Below, one piece after another: positions 18,770 through 27,369 of a DNA stretch of 51,653 nt (position 1 is the first letter of the stretch; every line of letters begins with the position of its first letter). The notes beneath the pieces are model-generated. The model saw only the letters and a list, made by a program, of their open reading frames with translations. It was not told where the DNA came from and did no database searches. Location of the stretch: NCBI GenBank assembly GCA_020135845.1, contig JACHTQ010000010.1, positions 1 through 51,653 on the forward strand, read 5' to 3'. Origin of the DNA: Campylobacter sp. W0018 (lineage in GTDB: Bacteria; Campylobacterota; Campylobacteria; Campylobacterales; Campylobacteraceae). The position numbers and the translations under genes are program-made.

Positions 18770-20085
18770 AAAATATACCTAGCTAAGTCTTTATTTTCTA
18801 TAATATCTCCAAGTTTTTCTTCGACCATTTTTTTATCAACGATAAATTTTTTACCCGCGTATTCATCAGCCTCAAAACTTAAGTCTTCAAGAAGTTTTTC
18901 TATTACAGTATGCAAACGTCTAGCGCCTATATCTTGCATTTCTTCATTTGCTTTAGAGGCTATTTTTGCAATTTCTTTTATAGCTTCATCATCAAATTCA
19001 AGTTCTAATTTTTCTGTTTTTAAAAGTTCGGTGTATTGTTTTAAAAGTGAATTTTTAGGACGGGTTAAAATTTCATAAAGAGCTTTATCATCTAAGCTAT
19101 CAAGTTCAACTCTTAAAGGAAAACGTCCCTGAAGTTCTGGAATTAAATCACTTGGCTTACTCAAATGAAAAGCACCCGCAGCGATAAAAAGTATATGATC
19201 TGTTTTTAAGGTTCCGATTTTAGTTTGAATGCTAGATCCTTCAACGATTGGCAATAAATCTCTTTGCACCCCTTCTTTACTTGGATCTTGTCGGTTTGAA
19301 TTTCCACTTGAAACAGCTATTTTATCAATCTCATCTATAAAGATAATCCCTTCATTTTCCGCTCTTTTTAAAGCTTCACTTTTTATGCTTTCTTGATCTA
19401 AAATTTTATCTCCTGCTTCGTTTCTTAAAGCGTTTTTAGCATCTTTGATTTTCATTTCTTTTTTGACTTTTTTACTGCCTACGCCAATAACCTTGACAAT
19501 ATCTTGCATCGCTCCCATTTCAGGTGGCAAGTTAGGATTAGTATCAAACATGCTTTGAGAAATTTCTATTTCTATATTGCTTTCATCCAAATCCCCATTT
19601 CTAAGCTTGGCTCTCATTTTTTCAAGACTATTTTTATACTCTTCTTGCTTTTCATCGCTAATGCCTTTTGGTAAAGGCGGTAAGAGTTTTTCTAAAATTT
19701 TATTTTCGATAAATTCATCGATTTTATCTTTATTTTTTTCTTTTTGCTCATTCTTGACTAAATTTAAAGCCGCATTGGCTAAATCTCTTACCATGCTCTC
19801 TACATCACGCCCCACAAAGCCCACTTCAGTGTATTTGCTAGCTTCAATTTTTATAAAAGGAAAACCCATCATTTTTGCAAGTCTTCTTGCAATTTCGGTT
19901 TTACCAACTCCAGTTGAACCTATCATTAAAATATTTTTTGGCATAATATCATCTTGAAGTTCTGGACTCAATTGCATTCTTCTGTAACGATTTCTTAAGG
20001 CTATAGAGATGATTTTTTTAGCTTTTTTTTGACCGATAACATAATCATCTAAAAATTTGACTATTTCTTTTGGGGTTAAGTTCAT
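18766..20085 (-). CDS. hslU: HslU, ATPase subunit of the HslVU protease
   Basis: This AAA+ unfoldase feeds substrates into HslV. Walker A is GSTGVGKTE (near residue 56), Walker [12 protein letters not shown] (near 249), and the sensor-2 IGARRLHT is near 385. The C-terminal tail ends LARYIL, the segment that inserts into HslV to activate it. The I-domain (about 110-235) is charged and variable. Length is 439 aa. ATGA overlaps join it to hslV upstream and era downstream. Confidence 0.97.
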   Translation of the reverse strand: MNLTPKEIVKFLDDYVIGQKKAKKIISIALRNRYRRMQLSPELQDDIMPKNILMIGSTGVGKTEIARRLAKMMGFPFIKIEASKYTEVGFVGRDVESMVRDLANAALNLVKNEQKEKNKDKIDEFIENKILEKLLPPLPKGISDEKQEEYKNSLEKMRAKLRNGDLDESNIEIEISQSMFDTNPNLPPEMGAMQDIVKVIGVGSKKVKKEMKIKDAKNALRNEAGDKILDQESIKSEALKRAENEGIIFIDEIDKIAVSSGNSNRQDPSKEGVQRDLLPIVEGSSIQTKIGTLKTDHILFIAAGAFHLSKPSDLIPELQGRFPLRVELDSLDDKALYEILTRPKNSLLKQYTELLKTEKLELEFDDEAIKEIAKIASKANEEMQDIGARRLHTVIEKLLEDLSFEADEYAGKKFIVDKKMVEEKLGDIIENKDLARYIL

Positions 20086-20624
20086 TTTTCATCCTCTATT
20101 ACATAGGTTTTTATATTTGTATTAGTATAAATGCAAATTTCTCCTGCAATTTGCAAGCTTGATTTTACTAGTTCTTCTTCATCTAAAGAAGCATGTTTTG
20201 CTAAGGCCCTTGCAGCTGAAAGCGCATAATTTCCACCACTACCAATCGCTGCGATCTCTCCATCTTCCGGTTCTACCACATCACCAGTTCCTGAAAGTAA
20301 AAAAATGTGATTTCTATCAAGCACCAGCATCATAGCTTCAAGCTTTCTTAAGTATTTATCTTTTCTCCATTCTTTGGAAAAATCTATAGCCGCCTTTAAA
20401 AGATCGCCTTTAGAACTTTGTAATAAATTTTCAAACATATCAAAAAGATTAAAAGCATCTGCTGTGCTTCCTGCAAAACCCGCCAAAACTTTGCCATTAT
20501 TAAGCTTTCTAATTTTAACGGCATTGCCTTTTAAAATAGTATTTCCAAAGCTAACTTGCCCATCTCCTCCGATTACGGATTTATTTTTACCCTTATAGGC
20601 TAAAATCGTAGTTGCGTGAAACAT
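20082..20624 (-). CDS. hslV: HslV, peptidase subunit of the HslVU protease
   Basis: This is a proteasome beta-like threonine protease of 180 aa. Aligning with E. coli (mature TTIVSVRRNG), the catalytic Thr is Thr5 in [12 protein letters not shown]. The enzyme therefore starts with an extra MFHA tetrapeptide that must be removed for an N-terminal threonine nucleophile; removing Met alone would not suffice. [10 protein letters not shown] and [12 protein letters not shown] are family blocks. It lies two bases after rplI. Confidence 0.96.
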   Translation of the reverse strand: MFHATTILAYKGKNKSVIGGDGQVSFGNTILKGNAVKIRKLNNGKVLAGFAGSTADAFNLFDMFENLLQSSKGDLLKAAIDFSKEWRKDKYLRKLEAMMLVLDRNHIFLLSGTGDVVEPEDGEIAAIGSGGNYALSAARALAKHASLDEEELVKSSLQIAGEICIYTNTNIKTYVIEDEK

Positions 20625-20626
20625 AA

Positions 20627-21070
20627 TTATTCTGCCTTTATATCAATTTTAAAATTTGCATGGATTGCATGGCCTAATTTTACAGTGATTTCATGAATTC
20701 CAATACTTTTTAAAGTATCACATTCTAAGCTTTTTTTATCAAGTTCTATATTTTTTTGCTCTTTAAGTGCATGAGCGATTTCATCTTTTGTAACCCCACC
20801 AAATAAATTACCATTGGCTCCAACAGGTTTAAAAATTTCAAGAGTGATTTTGCTAAGCTCTTCTTTTAATTTTTCTAAATTTGCGATCTCAAAGCGTAAA
20901 TTTTCAGCCTCTTTTTTCTTATCACTTTCATATTTTCTTAAAACTTCAGTAGTGGCAGCTTTAGCCAAGCCTTTTCCAATTAAAAAATTTTGACCATATC
21001 CATCTTTGACTTCTTTAACTTCTCCGGCTTTTCCAAGCCCTTTAACATCTTTAATCAATAATACTTTCAT
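20627..21070 (-). CDS. rplI: 50S ribosomal protein L9
   Basis: It binds 23S rRNA near the L1 stalk. The N-terminal RNA-binding domain ([18 protein letters not shown] ... [13 protein letters not shown]) is joined by a long helix (about 45-75) to the C-terminal domain. Length is 147 aa. It is the first gene of a seven-gene minus-strand chain through pepP. A sigma-70 type -10 and, further upstream, a sigma-54 element precede it. Confidence 0.97.
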   Translation of the reverse strand: MKVLLIKDVKGLGKAGEVKEVKDGYGQNFLIGKGLAKAATTEVLRKYESDKKKEAENLRFEIANLEKLKEELSKITLEIFKPVGANGNLFGGVTKDEIAHALKEQKNIELDKKSLECDTLKSIGIHEITVKLGHAIHANFKIDIKAE

Positions 21071-21108
21071 CGATATTCCTTTTTAAGCTTTAACTTAATT
21101 TTTGTCTT

Positions 21109-21114
21109 ATTGTA
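21109..21114 (-). promoter_or_regulatory. -10 box of rplI
   Basis: TACAAT on the minus strand, 39 bases before the rplI ATG. It is the likely housekeeping promoter of rplI-hslVU-era. Confidence 0.5.
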
Positions 21115-21165
21115 TCTAAAATTTGTTAAAAGAAAGGTTTTAATGAAATTTAATTGCAGCAATAC

Positions 21166-21183
21166 AAGCAAAATATGTTCCAA
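21166..21183 (-). promoter_or_regulatory. Sigma-54 promoter-like element upstream of rplI
   Basis: On the minus strand the sequence reads TTGGAACATATTTTGCTTG. GG (21181-21180) and GC (21169-21168) are separated by exactly ten bases, with the same GGAACA...TTGCTT core as the flgH and flgG2 promoters in this window. The transcript would start near 21156 and enter rplI with no earlier ATG. It also overlaps the -35 zone of the opposite promoter at 21198-21206. Confidence 0.65.
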
Positions 21184-21197
21184 AATTTGTTTTTTTT

Positions 21198-21206
21198 TGC
21201 TAAAAT
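21198..21206 (+). promoter_or_regulatory. Extended -10 of the S4/tsaE/lptB/rpoN operon
   Basis: TGCTAAAAT after a T8 run. It ends nine bases before the ATG at 21215, so the 5' leader is only about 0-3 bases long. Confidence 0.6.
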
Positions 21207-21214
21207 TCATTCTT

Positions 21215-21460
21215 ATGAGAGTGGATAAATTTTTAAATGTGGTTAATATCACCAAAAGACGAGCGATTTCTGAAGATATGTGTAAAAGCGGAGTGGTTAA
21301 AATTAATGATAAAATCGCTAAAGCGAGCAAGGAAGTGAAAATAGGAGATATCATTAGTTTGCATTTTATGCAATACACTCAAGAATATAAGGTTTTGGCC
21401 ATACCTTCTACTAAAAGCATTCCTAAAAATACTCAAAATCAATATGTGGAAAAATTATGA
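21215..21460 (+). CDS. S4-domain RNA-binding protein, Hsp15/RqcP-like
   Basis: This 81-aa protein is essentially one S4 domain (RVDKFLNVVNITKRRAISEDMCKSG) followed by the VKINDKIAKASKEVKIGD strand pair, the pattern of Hsp15/RqcP proteins. These bind the 50S subunit carrying peptidyl-tRNA during rescue of stalled ribosomes. I start it at ATG 21215; a longer in-frame reading from 21110 crosses the promoter. It overlaps tsaE by ATGA. Family membership is good; the exact function in Campylobacter is not established. Confidence 0.85.
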   Translation: MRVDKFLNVVNITKRRAISEDMCKSGVVKINDKIAKASKEVKIGDIISLHFMQYTQEYKVLAIPSTKSIPKNTQNQYVEKL

Positions 21461-21861
21461 AAGAAATGATTTTATCTAAAGAAGAATTAGATCAAATTTT
21501 TTCTTATTTACCTTGCAAGGGAGTGGTTTTATTACAAGGAGATTTAGCTAGCGGTAAAACTAGCTTAGTTCAAGCTTGGATTAAATTTCTAAATTTAGAT
21601 GATCAAGTTACTTCCCCAACTTTTTCTATCATGCAAAGATATCAAAATGAAAATATTTGTGTATATCATTATGATATTTATCAAGAAGGATTAGATGGAC
21701 TTTTAAAGAATGGATTGTTTGATAATTTATTTGAAGAAGGTTTGCATTTGGTAGAATGGGGAGATGATGGGCTAAAAGAAAAGTTATTGCAATTTGGAAT
21801 TTTATCTACAATTGTTAAAATCAGTGTTAAAGACAATAAAAGAAAGTATGAAATTTTATGA
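21457..21861 (+). CDS. tsaE: tRNA threonylcarbamoyladenosine synthesis ATPase TsaE
   Basis: It works with TsaB/TsaD to place threonylcarbamoyl on A37 of tRNAs reading ANN codons. The P-loop GDLASGKT is at residues 28-35, TSPTFS near 49 and HYDIY near 69, and the protein ends shortly after LVEWGD, all typical. Length is 134 aa. TsaB and TsaD are not in this window. It overlaps both neighbours by four bases. Confidence 0.95.
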   Translation: MKEMILSKEELDQIFSYLPCKGVVLLQGDLASGKTSLVQAWIKFLNLDDQVTSPTFSIMQRYQNENICVYHYDIYQEGLDGLLKNGLFDNLFEEGLHLVEWGDDGLKEKLLQFGILSTIVKISVKDNKRKYEIL

Positions 21862-22586
21862 GTAAATTACAAATCATCAATTTAGAAAAAATCATAAAAA
21901 AAACAAAAATAATACAAGATGTATCGTTGGAGCTAAATAGCGGGGAAGTTGTTGGACTTTTAGGGCCGAATGGAGCAGGAAAAACCACTACTTTTTATAT
22001 GATATGTGGTTTGATAACTCCAACTAACGGCAAAGTTTTGCTTGATGGTGTGGATATTACAAAAGAGCCATTAAATAAACGCGCTAGAGAAGGAATTGGA
22101 TATTTGCCACAAGAAAGTAGTATTTTTAAAGATTTAAGTGTTGAAGAAAATTTGCTTTTAGCGGCACAAATTTTTTATAAAGATAAACAAGTTTTAAATG
22201 AAAAAGTAGAACAAATGCTTGAGCTTTTAAGCATAGAGCCGATTCGCTTAAGAAAGGGATTGAGTTTAAGTGGCGGTGAAAGAAGGCGTTGCGAGTTAGC
22301 TAGAAGTTTGATGTGTGAGCCTAAATTTTTACTTCTTGATGAACCTTTTGCTGGGGTTGATCCTATAGCGGTTTCTGAAATTCAAGCCTTGATTAAAGAA
22401 CTTAAGAAATTAAATATTGGAATTTTAATTACTGATCATAATGTGCGTGAGACTTTAGCTATTTGTGATAGGGCTTATGTGATTCGTTCTGGATCTTTAT
22501 TAGCAAGTGGGAATGCTGAAGAAATCGCAAACAATAAAGATGTAAAAAAATACTATTTAGGAGCGGAGTTTAAACTCCTAGATTAA
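21858..22586 (+). CDS. lptB: LPS export ABC ATPase LptB
   Basis: This is the cytoplasmic ATPase of LptB2FG, powering extraction of lipooligosaccharide. Walker A is GPNGAGKT (residues 35-42), the Q-loop YLPQESSIF near 85, the signature LSGGERRRCELARSL near 138 and Walker B LLLDEPFAGVDP near 158. Length is 242 aa, and the LptB-type FAGVDPIAV is diagnostic. It is directly followed by rpoN, as in E. coli, while lptC and lptA are 10 kb away. Confidence 0.96.
   Translation: MSKLQIINLEKIIKKTKIIQDVSLELNSGEVVGLLGPNGAGKTTTFYMICGLITPTNGKVLLDGVDITKEPLNKRAREGIGYLPQESSIFKDLSVEENLLLAAQIFYKDKQVLNEKVEQMLELLSIEPIRLRKGLSLSGGERRRCELARSLMCEPKFLLLDEPFAGVDPIAVSEIQALIKELKKLNIGILITDHNVRETLAICDRAYVIRSGSLLASGNAEEIANNKDVKKYYLGAEFKLLD
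22565..22578. repeat. 14-base perfect palindrome before rpoN
   Basis: GGAGTTTAAACTCC at the very end of lptB, ending seven bases before the rpoN ATG. Its GGAG half is the only ribosome-site-like sequence near that start and would be paired if the RNA folds. Confidence 0.6.
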
Positions 22587-23836
22587 TGTTAAAGCAAAAG
22601 ATTACTCAAAGCACAAAAACAAAAATCTCTCAAACCTTGCGCTCGTGGCTTCCTATTTTGCAGGCAAATATAGAAGATTTAAAAGAGAATTTGGACAAAT
22701 TTGCAGAAGAAAATCCTTTTTTAAATGTTCAAGATGCGATTAAAACCTCTGAAAAAGGAAAGAGTTATTTTGATTCTTTTTATAAAAACAATACAAATTC
22801 AGCCATGGTTGAAAGTATGGGTATTGGCAAAAAAAGCGTTTATGAACTTTTAAATGAGCAAATTATCCCTCCGCTTTTTCCTACAAAAAAATCTCAAGAT
22901 ATTGCAAATAAAATCATAGAATGTCTTAACCATGAAGGGTATTTTGAATACGATCAAGAAGTCATGCAAGATATTAATGAAAAGGATATTGAAAGCATTA
23001 GAATGCGTTTTAAGTTTTTAGATCCTATAGGTGTGGGTGCTAAGGACTACAAAGAAGCTTTTTTATTTGCTCTTGAAAATGAAAATATAGATGAGGAACT
23101 TTATGATTTTTGCAAAATGCTTATATTGGATTTTGAAAATATCCAAAATTATACGAAAGAAAAATTATACACTCAAGCAATTTCTGTGATAAAAAAATTT
23201 AGCATTCCTCCTTTTTTGGAATATTTTGAAGATTCTCAAGCTATCATTCCTGATATTTTTATTTTTCGTGAAAATAATGAAATTAAAGTAAAAATTAACG
23301 ATGAATATTATCCTGAAATTTCTATTGAAACAGATGGAATTGACCATGAATATTTAGCACATTACATTAAAGAGGCTAAAAATTTAGTAGATGCTTTGGC
23401 TATGCGAAAAGCAACTTTATATAAAATTGGATTAATGATAGTAGAGCATCAGTATGATTTTTTTATAGGTAAAGATATCAAACCTATGACTTTAAAAGAT
23501 ATTGCAGAAGATTTAGATCGCAATGCTTCTACGGTTTCAAGAGCGATCGCAAATAAATATTTAAGTTGTGAAAGGGGGTTGATTCCTTTAAAAGATTTTT
23601 TTGCTTTTGCTCTTGATGAAGAAGGAGAAACTTCTAATGCGAGCGTAAAAGATTTTATCGCAAATTTAGTTAAAAATGAAAATCGCTTAAAACCTTTAAG
23701 TGATAGTAAAATTTTAAAACTCATACAGGATGAATTTAAGATTGATATTGGGCGTAGAACGATTACTAAATACCGAAAACATCTCAATATTGCAAGTTCT
23801 ACAGATAGAAAAAAACTTTATGAGCTTGAAGGATAA
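22586..23836 (+). CDS. rpoN: RNA polymerase sigma-54 factor RpoN
   Basis: In Campylobacter this factor directs transcription of hook, basal-body and rod genes with the FlgS/FlgR system. The N-terminal activator-interacting region starts LKQKITQSTKTKISQTLRSW, followed by an acidic linker, the core-binding domain and an HTH (LKDIAEDLDRNASTVSRAI, about 300-320). The RpoN box GRRTITKYRK lies close to the C-terminus and recognises the -24 element. Length is 416 aa, slightly short against E. coli 477. It shares one base with lptB (TAATG). Its targets flgH and flgG2 are in this same window. Confidence 0.97.
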   Translation: MLKQKITQSTKTKISQTLRSWLPILQANIEDLKENLDKFAEENPFLNVQDAIKTSEKGKSYFDSFYKNNTNSAMVESMGIGKKSVYELLNEQIIPPLFPTKKSQDIANKIIECLNHEGYFEYDQEVMQDINEKDIESIRMRFKFLDPIGVGAKDYKEAFLFALENENIDEELYDFCKMLILDFENIQNYTKEKLYTQAISVIKKFSIPPFLEYFEDSQAIIPDIFIFRENNEIKVKINDEYYPEISIETDGIDHEYLAHYIKEAKNLVDALAMRKATLYKIGLMIVEHQYDFFIGKDIKPMTLKDIAEDLDRNASTVSRAIANKYLSCERGLIPLKDFFAFALDEEGETSNASVKDFIANLVKNENRLKPLSDSKILKLIQDEFKIDIGRRTITKYRKHLNIASSTDRKKLYELEG

Positions 23837-23907
23837 ATTCTTAAAACTTCTTATATTTAATTTTTATTTATTTTATTTAATAAATATTATCTTTTCTTTT
23901 TAAATTA

Positions 23908-23916
23908 TGCTACAAT
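23908..23916 (+). promoter_or_regulatory. Extended -10 of dcuB
   Basis: TGCTACAAT, 36 bases before the dcuB ATG, which has the strong ribosome site AAAAGGAG. Confidence 0.6.
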
Positions 23917-23952
23917 GAAATTATTATTTTTGTAATTTAAAAAGGAGTTAAA

Positions 23953-25488
23953 ATGGATTTTTTAACAAATCTTAGCGAAGGGTGGCAATTTTTTATTCAA
24001 ATAGCGGTAGTGCTTATCTGTCTTTTTTATGGTGCTAAAAAAGGTGGTATAGCTCTTGGGTTGTTAGGCGGAATAGGTATTTTGATGCTAGTTTTTGTTT
24101 TTCATATCCAGCCTGGAAAACCTGCGATTGATGTTATGCTTACTATTTTAGCTGTAGTTGTTGCTAGTGCGACTTTGCAAGCAAGCGGTGGTTTGGATGT
24201 TATGCTTCAAATTGCTGAAAAACTTTTAAGAAAAAATCCTAAATTTTTAACCCTTTTAGCTCCTTTTGTTACGTGTTTTTTGACAATGCTTTGTGGGACA
24301 GGACATGTGGTATATACTATAATGCCTATCATTTATGATATTGCCATTAAAAATGGCATTCGTCCAGAACGCCCTATGGCAGCGGCTTCTATATCTTCAC
24401 AAATGGGAATTATTGCAAGTCCTGTTTCTGTAGCGGTTGTGAGTTTAACGGCTTTGCTTTTAAATACTCCTCATAAATTGGCCGGTTTTGATGGCTATAT
24501 TAATTTACTTCAAATCACTATACCTAGTACTCTTATAGGTGTTTTATGTGTGGGAATTTTTTCTTGGTTTAGAGGTAAAGATTTAGATAAAGATGAGGTT
24601 TTTCAAGAAAAATTAAAAGATTTGGAATTTAAAAAATATGTTTATGGGGAATCTAAAACGCTTTTGGGGGTTAAATTGGCGAAAAGTAACTGGGTTGCAA
24701 TGTGGATTTTTATCCTTGCAATTTTTTCAGTAGCTATTATTGGAATTTTTGATGATTTAAAACCTAATTGGGGTCAAAAAATGGTGTATCAAGCGCACAT
24801 TGATAATACAGTAGAATGGACTTTAAGTGGAGGTGATAAGGCTGTAATTGATCTTAAAAAATTAACTTCTAATATAAAAGATCATTCAGAAGCAATTGTA
24901 GCTATCCCTCAAAAAGATAAGCTTGGAAATCCAAGTTATAATTATATTTCTATGATATCAATCATTCAAATGTTTATGCTTTTAGCGGGCGCTTTGATGA
25001 TTATTTTTACAAAAACAGATGTAAAAAAGATAGGCTCTAATGAAATTTTTAAATCCGGTATGGTAGCCCTTGTGGCAGTTTTTGGAATTTCTTGGATGGC
25101 TGATACGATGTTTGCAGTCCATACTCCTATAATGAAAGCTTTATTTGGAGATATAGTTAAAGAGCATCCTTGGACTTATGCTTTAATGCTTCTTTTAATT
25201 TCTAAATTTGTTAATTCTCAAGCAGCAGCTATTTCTGCTTTTGTTCCTTTATCTTTAAGTATCGGTGTTGAACCAGGTGTGATCATAGCTTTTGCGGCTG
25301 CTTGTTATGGGTATTATATTTTGCCAACTTATCCGAGTGATTTAGCCACTATACAATTTGATCGATCAGGAACAACTCGTATTGGTAAATTTGTGATCAA
25401 TCATAGTTTTATTTTACCTGGACTTATTGGCGTGGTTTCTTCTTGTATAGCGGGTTATTTTATAACAATGATGGCGGGATATCTTTAG
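23953..25488 (+). CDS. dcuB: Anaerobic C4-dicarboxylate transporter DcuB
   Basis: This fumarate/aspartate:succinate antiporter of the inner membrane supports fumarate respiration under low oxygen. About 10-12 membrane segments are seen, with family blocks [18 protein letters not shown] (near 78) and [18 protein letters not shown] (near 114). At 511 aa it is longer than the roughly 440 aa of E. coli DcuA/B. The excess lies mainly in a hydrophilic loop at about 267-332. DcuA versus DcuB is assigned by the C. jejuni gene order (Cj0671). Confidence 0.88.
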   Translation: MDFLTNLSEGWQFFIQIAVVLICLFYGAKKGGIALGLLGGIGILMLVFVFHIQPGKPAIDVMLTILAVVVASATLQASGGLDVMLQIAEKLLRKNPKFLTLLAPFVTCFLTMLCGTGHVVYTIMPIIYDIAIKNGIRPERPMAAASISSQMGIIASPVSVAVVSLTALLLNTPHKLAGFDGYINLLQITIPSTLIGVLCVGIFSWFRGKDLDKDEVFQEKLKDLEFKKYVYGESKTLLGVKLAKSNWVAMWIFILAIFSVAIIGIFDDLKPNWGQKMVYQAHIDNTVEWTLSGGDKAVIDLKKLTSNIKDHSEAIVAIPQKDKLGNPSYNYISMISIIQMFMLLAGALMIIFTKTDVKKIGSNEIFKSGMVALVAVFGISWMADTMFAVHTPIMKALFGDIVKEHPWTYALMLLLISKFVNSQAAAISAFVPLSLSIGVEPGVIIAFAAACYGYYILPTYPSDLATIQFDRSGTTRIGKFVINHSFILPGLIGVVSSCIAGYFITMMAGYL

Positions 25489-25577
25489 TTAAAAATAATA
25501 AAGCAAATTATAAGGCTAGCAAGGATAGAATTAAAACCCTTTATTTTGAATGATTTTTATTAATTAGGATTTTACGA

Positions 25578-25655
25578 ATGATCTTTTTATTGGTTTTAAG
25601 TTTATTGCTTGCTTGCTATCTTTTTTACGCACTTTTATATCCTGAAAAATTTTAA
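25578..25655 (+). CDS. kdpF: KdpF, small subunit of the potassium pump
   Basis: This 25-residue peptide reads MIFLLVLSLLLACYLFYA followed by LLYPEKF. It is a single membrane helix ending in the Y/F-A-L-x-x-P/A-E-x-F tail shared with E. coli KdpF, which stabilises the KdpABC complex. It lies nine bases before kdpA and has an AGGA ribosome site at 25567-25570. It is small enough to be missed by length-limited gene callers. Confidence 0.85.
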   Translation: MIFLLVLSLLLACYLFYALLYPEKF

Positions 25656-25664
25656 AGGAAAAAT

Positions 25665-27356
25665 ATGTTAGAAATTGTAGTTGTATTGATTATATCTTTT
25701 ATTTTATCCTTAATTTTTGGACGATATTTATATAAAATTGCTAATTTTAAAAAAACTATTTTTGATTTTATTTTTAATCCTATAGATGCCTTAATTTACA
25801 AAATTTGTGCTATTGATAGAAAAAATATGACTTGGAAACAGTATTCTTTTCATTTGTGTATTTTTAATCTTTTGGTGGCTATTTTTTCTTTTGTTATTTT
25901 TTTATTACAAGATAGATTTTTTTTAAACCCTAACTCTATCAAATCCATGCCGCTAGATTTGAGTTTAAATACTGCTATTAGTTTTATTACTAATACTAAT
26001 TTACAGCATTATAGCGGGGAAAATGCTTTAAGTTTATTTTCTCAAAGCACAGGAATTTTGCTTGCTATGTTTGTTTCTGGTGTAAGTGGATATTGTGCTT
26101 GTATAGCTTTTTGTAGGGTATTTTGTGGTATGCAAATGGGAAATTATTATGAGGATTTTACTCGCGTGATGACGCGTTTAATACTTCCTTTGAGTTTTAT
26201 TATCTCTTTGATTTTTATTTCCCAAGGTGTGGTGCAAAATTATTATCCAAATTTTCATCTTGTAACTTTAGAAGATAAAATTCAAACTATAGCTACAGGC
26301 CCTGTTGCTGCTATTGAGTCTATTAAACACTTAGGAACCAATGGTGGAGGATTTTTTGGAGCTAATTCAAGCATGCCTTTTGAAAACCCTAATGCTTTAA
26401 CCAATCTTATACAAATTTTATCCATGATGTTAATTCCTAGTTCTTGTGTTGTGGTCTTTGGCTTGATGATTCATTATAGAAAAGAAAAGCAAGGTTTTGC
26501 TTTGATGGGGAAACAAGGCGGGGTTATCTTTGGAGCTATGAGTATTATTTTCTTAATTTCTTTAATTATTATCCATCATAGCGAAACTCTTCCAAATCCT
26601 AATTTATCTTCTTTAGAGCTTAATCAAACTTTGGGAAATTTGGAAGGAAAAGAATTAAGATTTGGGGTTAATTCATCCAGCTTATTTAGTGCTGTTACAA
26701 CGGCTTTTACAACAGGAAGTGTTAATAATATGCATGATAGTTTAAATCCTTTAAGTATAGGAATTACTATGCTTAATATGATGCTTAACGTTGCTTTTGG
26801 CGGTGATGGTGTTGGGCTTATGAATATGATGATCTATATTATTTTGTGCGTATTTATTTGCGCTTTGATGATAGGAAGAACTCCGGAGTTTTTAGGAAAA
26901 AAAATAGAAAGCAAGCAGATGAAACTTATTGCCTTGGCTATTTTGATACATCCTTTATTAATCCTTGTTTTAAGTGCTTTGGGGGTAATTTTTGCAAAAG
27001 ATAGCATTACAAATCCTAGTTTTCATGGTTTAGCTCAAATTTTATATGAATTTACATCCGCAACTGCAAATAATGGATCAGGGCTTGAGGGACTTAAGGA
27101 TAATGATTTGTTTTGGAATTTAAGCACAGCTTTTGCTATGTTTTGCGGACGTTATCTTATTTTAATTATACAATTAGCAATTGCAGGATCGTTTTTAAAT
27201 CAAAAAACCCAAGAAGATAATACAAATGCTTTAAAAACAGATACTTTGACTTTTATGTTTGTTTTAATTTGCATCGTTTATATTTTTACAGCATTAACTT
27301 TTTTTCCAGTGCTGACACTTTCTAGTGTGGCTGAATATTTATCTTTATGGCATTAA
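25665..27356 (+). CDS. kdpA: KdpA, potassium-binding channel subunit
   Basis: This channel-like subunit selects K+ in the high-affinity KdpFABC pump. All four selectivity-filter blocks are intact: [11 protein letters not shown] (about 105), [14 protein letters not shown] (about 224), FGGDGVG (about 379) and [11 protein letters not shown] (about 467). Length is 563 aa, comparable with E. coli 557. From memory, several C. jejuni strains carry a disrupted kdpA; here the frame is whole. It has a GGA ribosome site and is 13 bases from kdpB. Confidence 0.96.
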   Translation: MLEIVVVLIISFILSLIFGRYLYKIANFKKTIFDFIFNPIDALIYKICAIDRKNMTWKQYSFHLCIFNLLVAIFSFVIFLLQDRFFLNPNSIKSMPLDLSLNTAISFITNTNLQHYSGENALSLFSQSTGILLAMFVSGVSGYCACIAFCRVFCGMQMGNYYEDFTRVMTRLILPLSFIISLIFISQGVVQNYYPNFHLVTLEDKIQTIATGPVAAIESIKHLGTNGGGFFGANSSMPFENPNALTNLIQILSMMLIPSSCVVVFGLMIHYRKEKQGFALMGKQGGVIFGAMSIIFLISLIIIHHSETLPNPNLSSLELNQTLGNLEGKELRFGVNSSSLFSAVTTAFTTGSVNNMHDSLNPLSIGITMLNMMLNVAFGGDGVGLMNMMIYIILCVFICALMIGRTPEFLGKKIESKQMKLIALAILIHPLLILVLSALGVIFAKDSITNPSFHGLAQILYEFTSATANNGSGLEGLKDNDLFWNLSTAFAMFCGRYLILIIQLAIAGSFLNQKTQEDNTNALKTDTLTFMFVLICIVYIFTALTFFPVLTLSSVAEYLSLWH

Positions 27357-27369
27357 ACAAGGAGAGCTA

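Noticed and set aside
21067..21378. Minus-strand ORF upstream of rplI
   Set aside because: It covers both promoters and runs antisense through the S4 gene; no ribosome site and no family-like sequence.
24342..24358. Seven-base inverted repeat TGCCATT/AATGGCA within dcuB
   Set aside because: Short, inside a conserved coding stretch, and explained by the codons; no regulatory context.
25489..25577. Possible kdp promoter (TATAAG near 25509)
   Set aside because: Poor -10 match without a TGn extension; no KdpE-like direct repeat recognised, so not listed as a feature.
27325..27369. Upstream start for KdpB
   Set aside because: It lies inside kdpA without a ribosome site; ATG 27370 has AAGGAGAG and gives the usual length.
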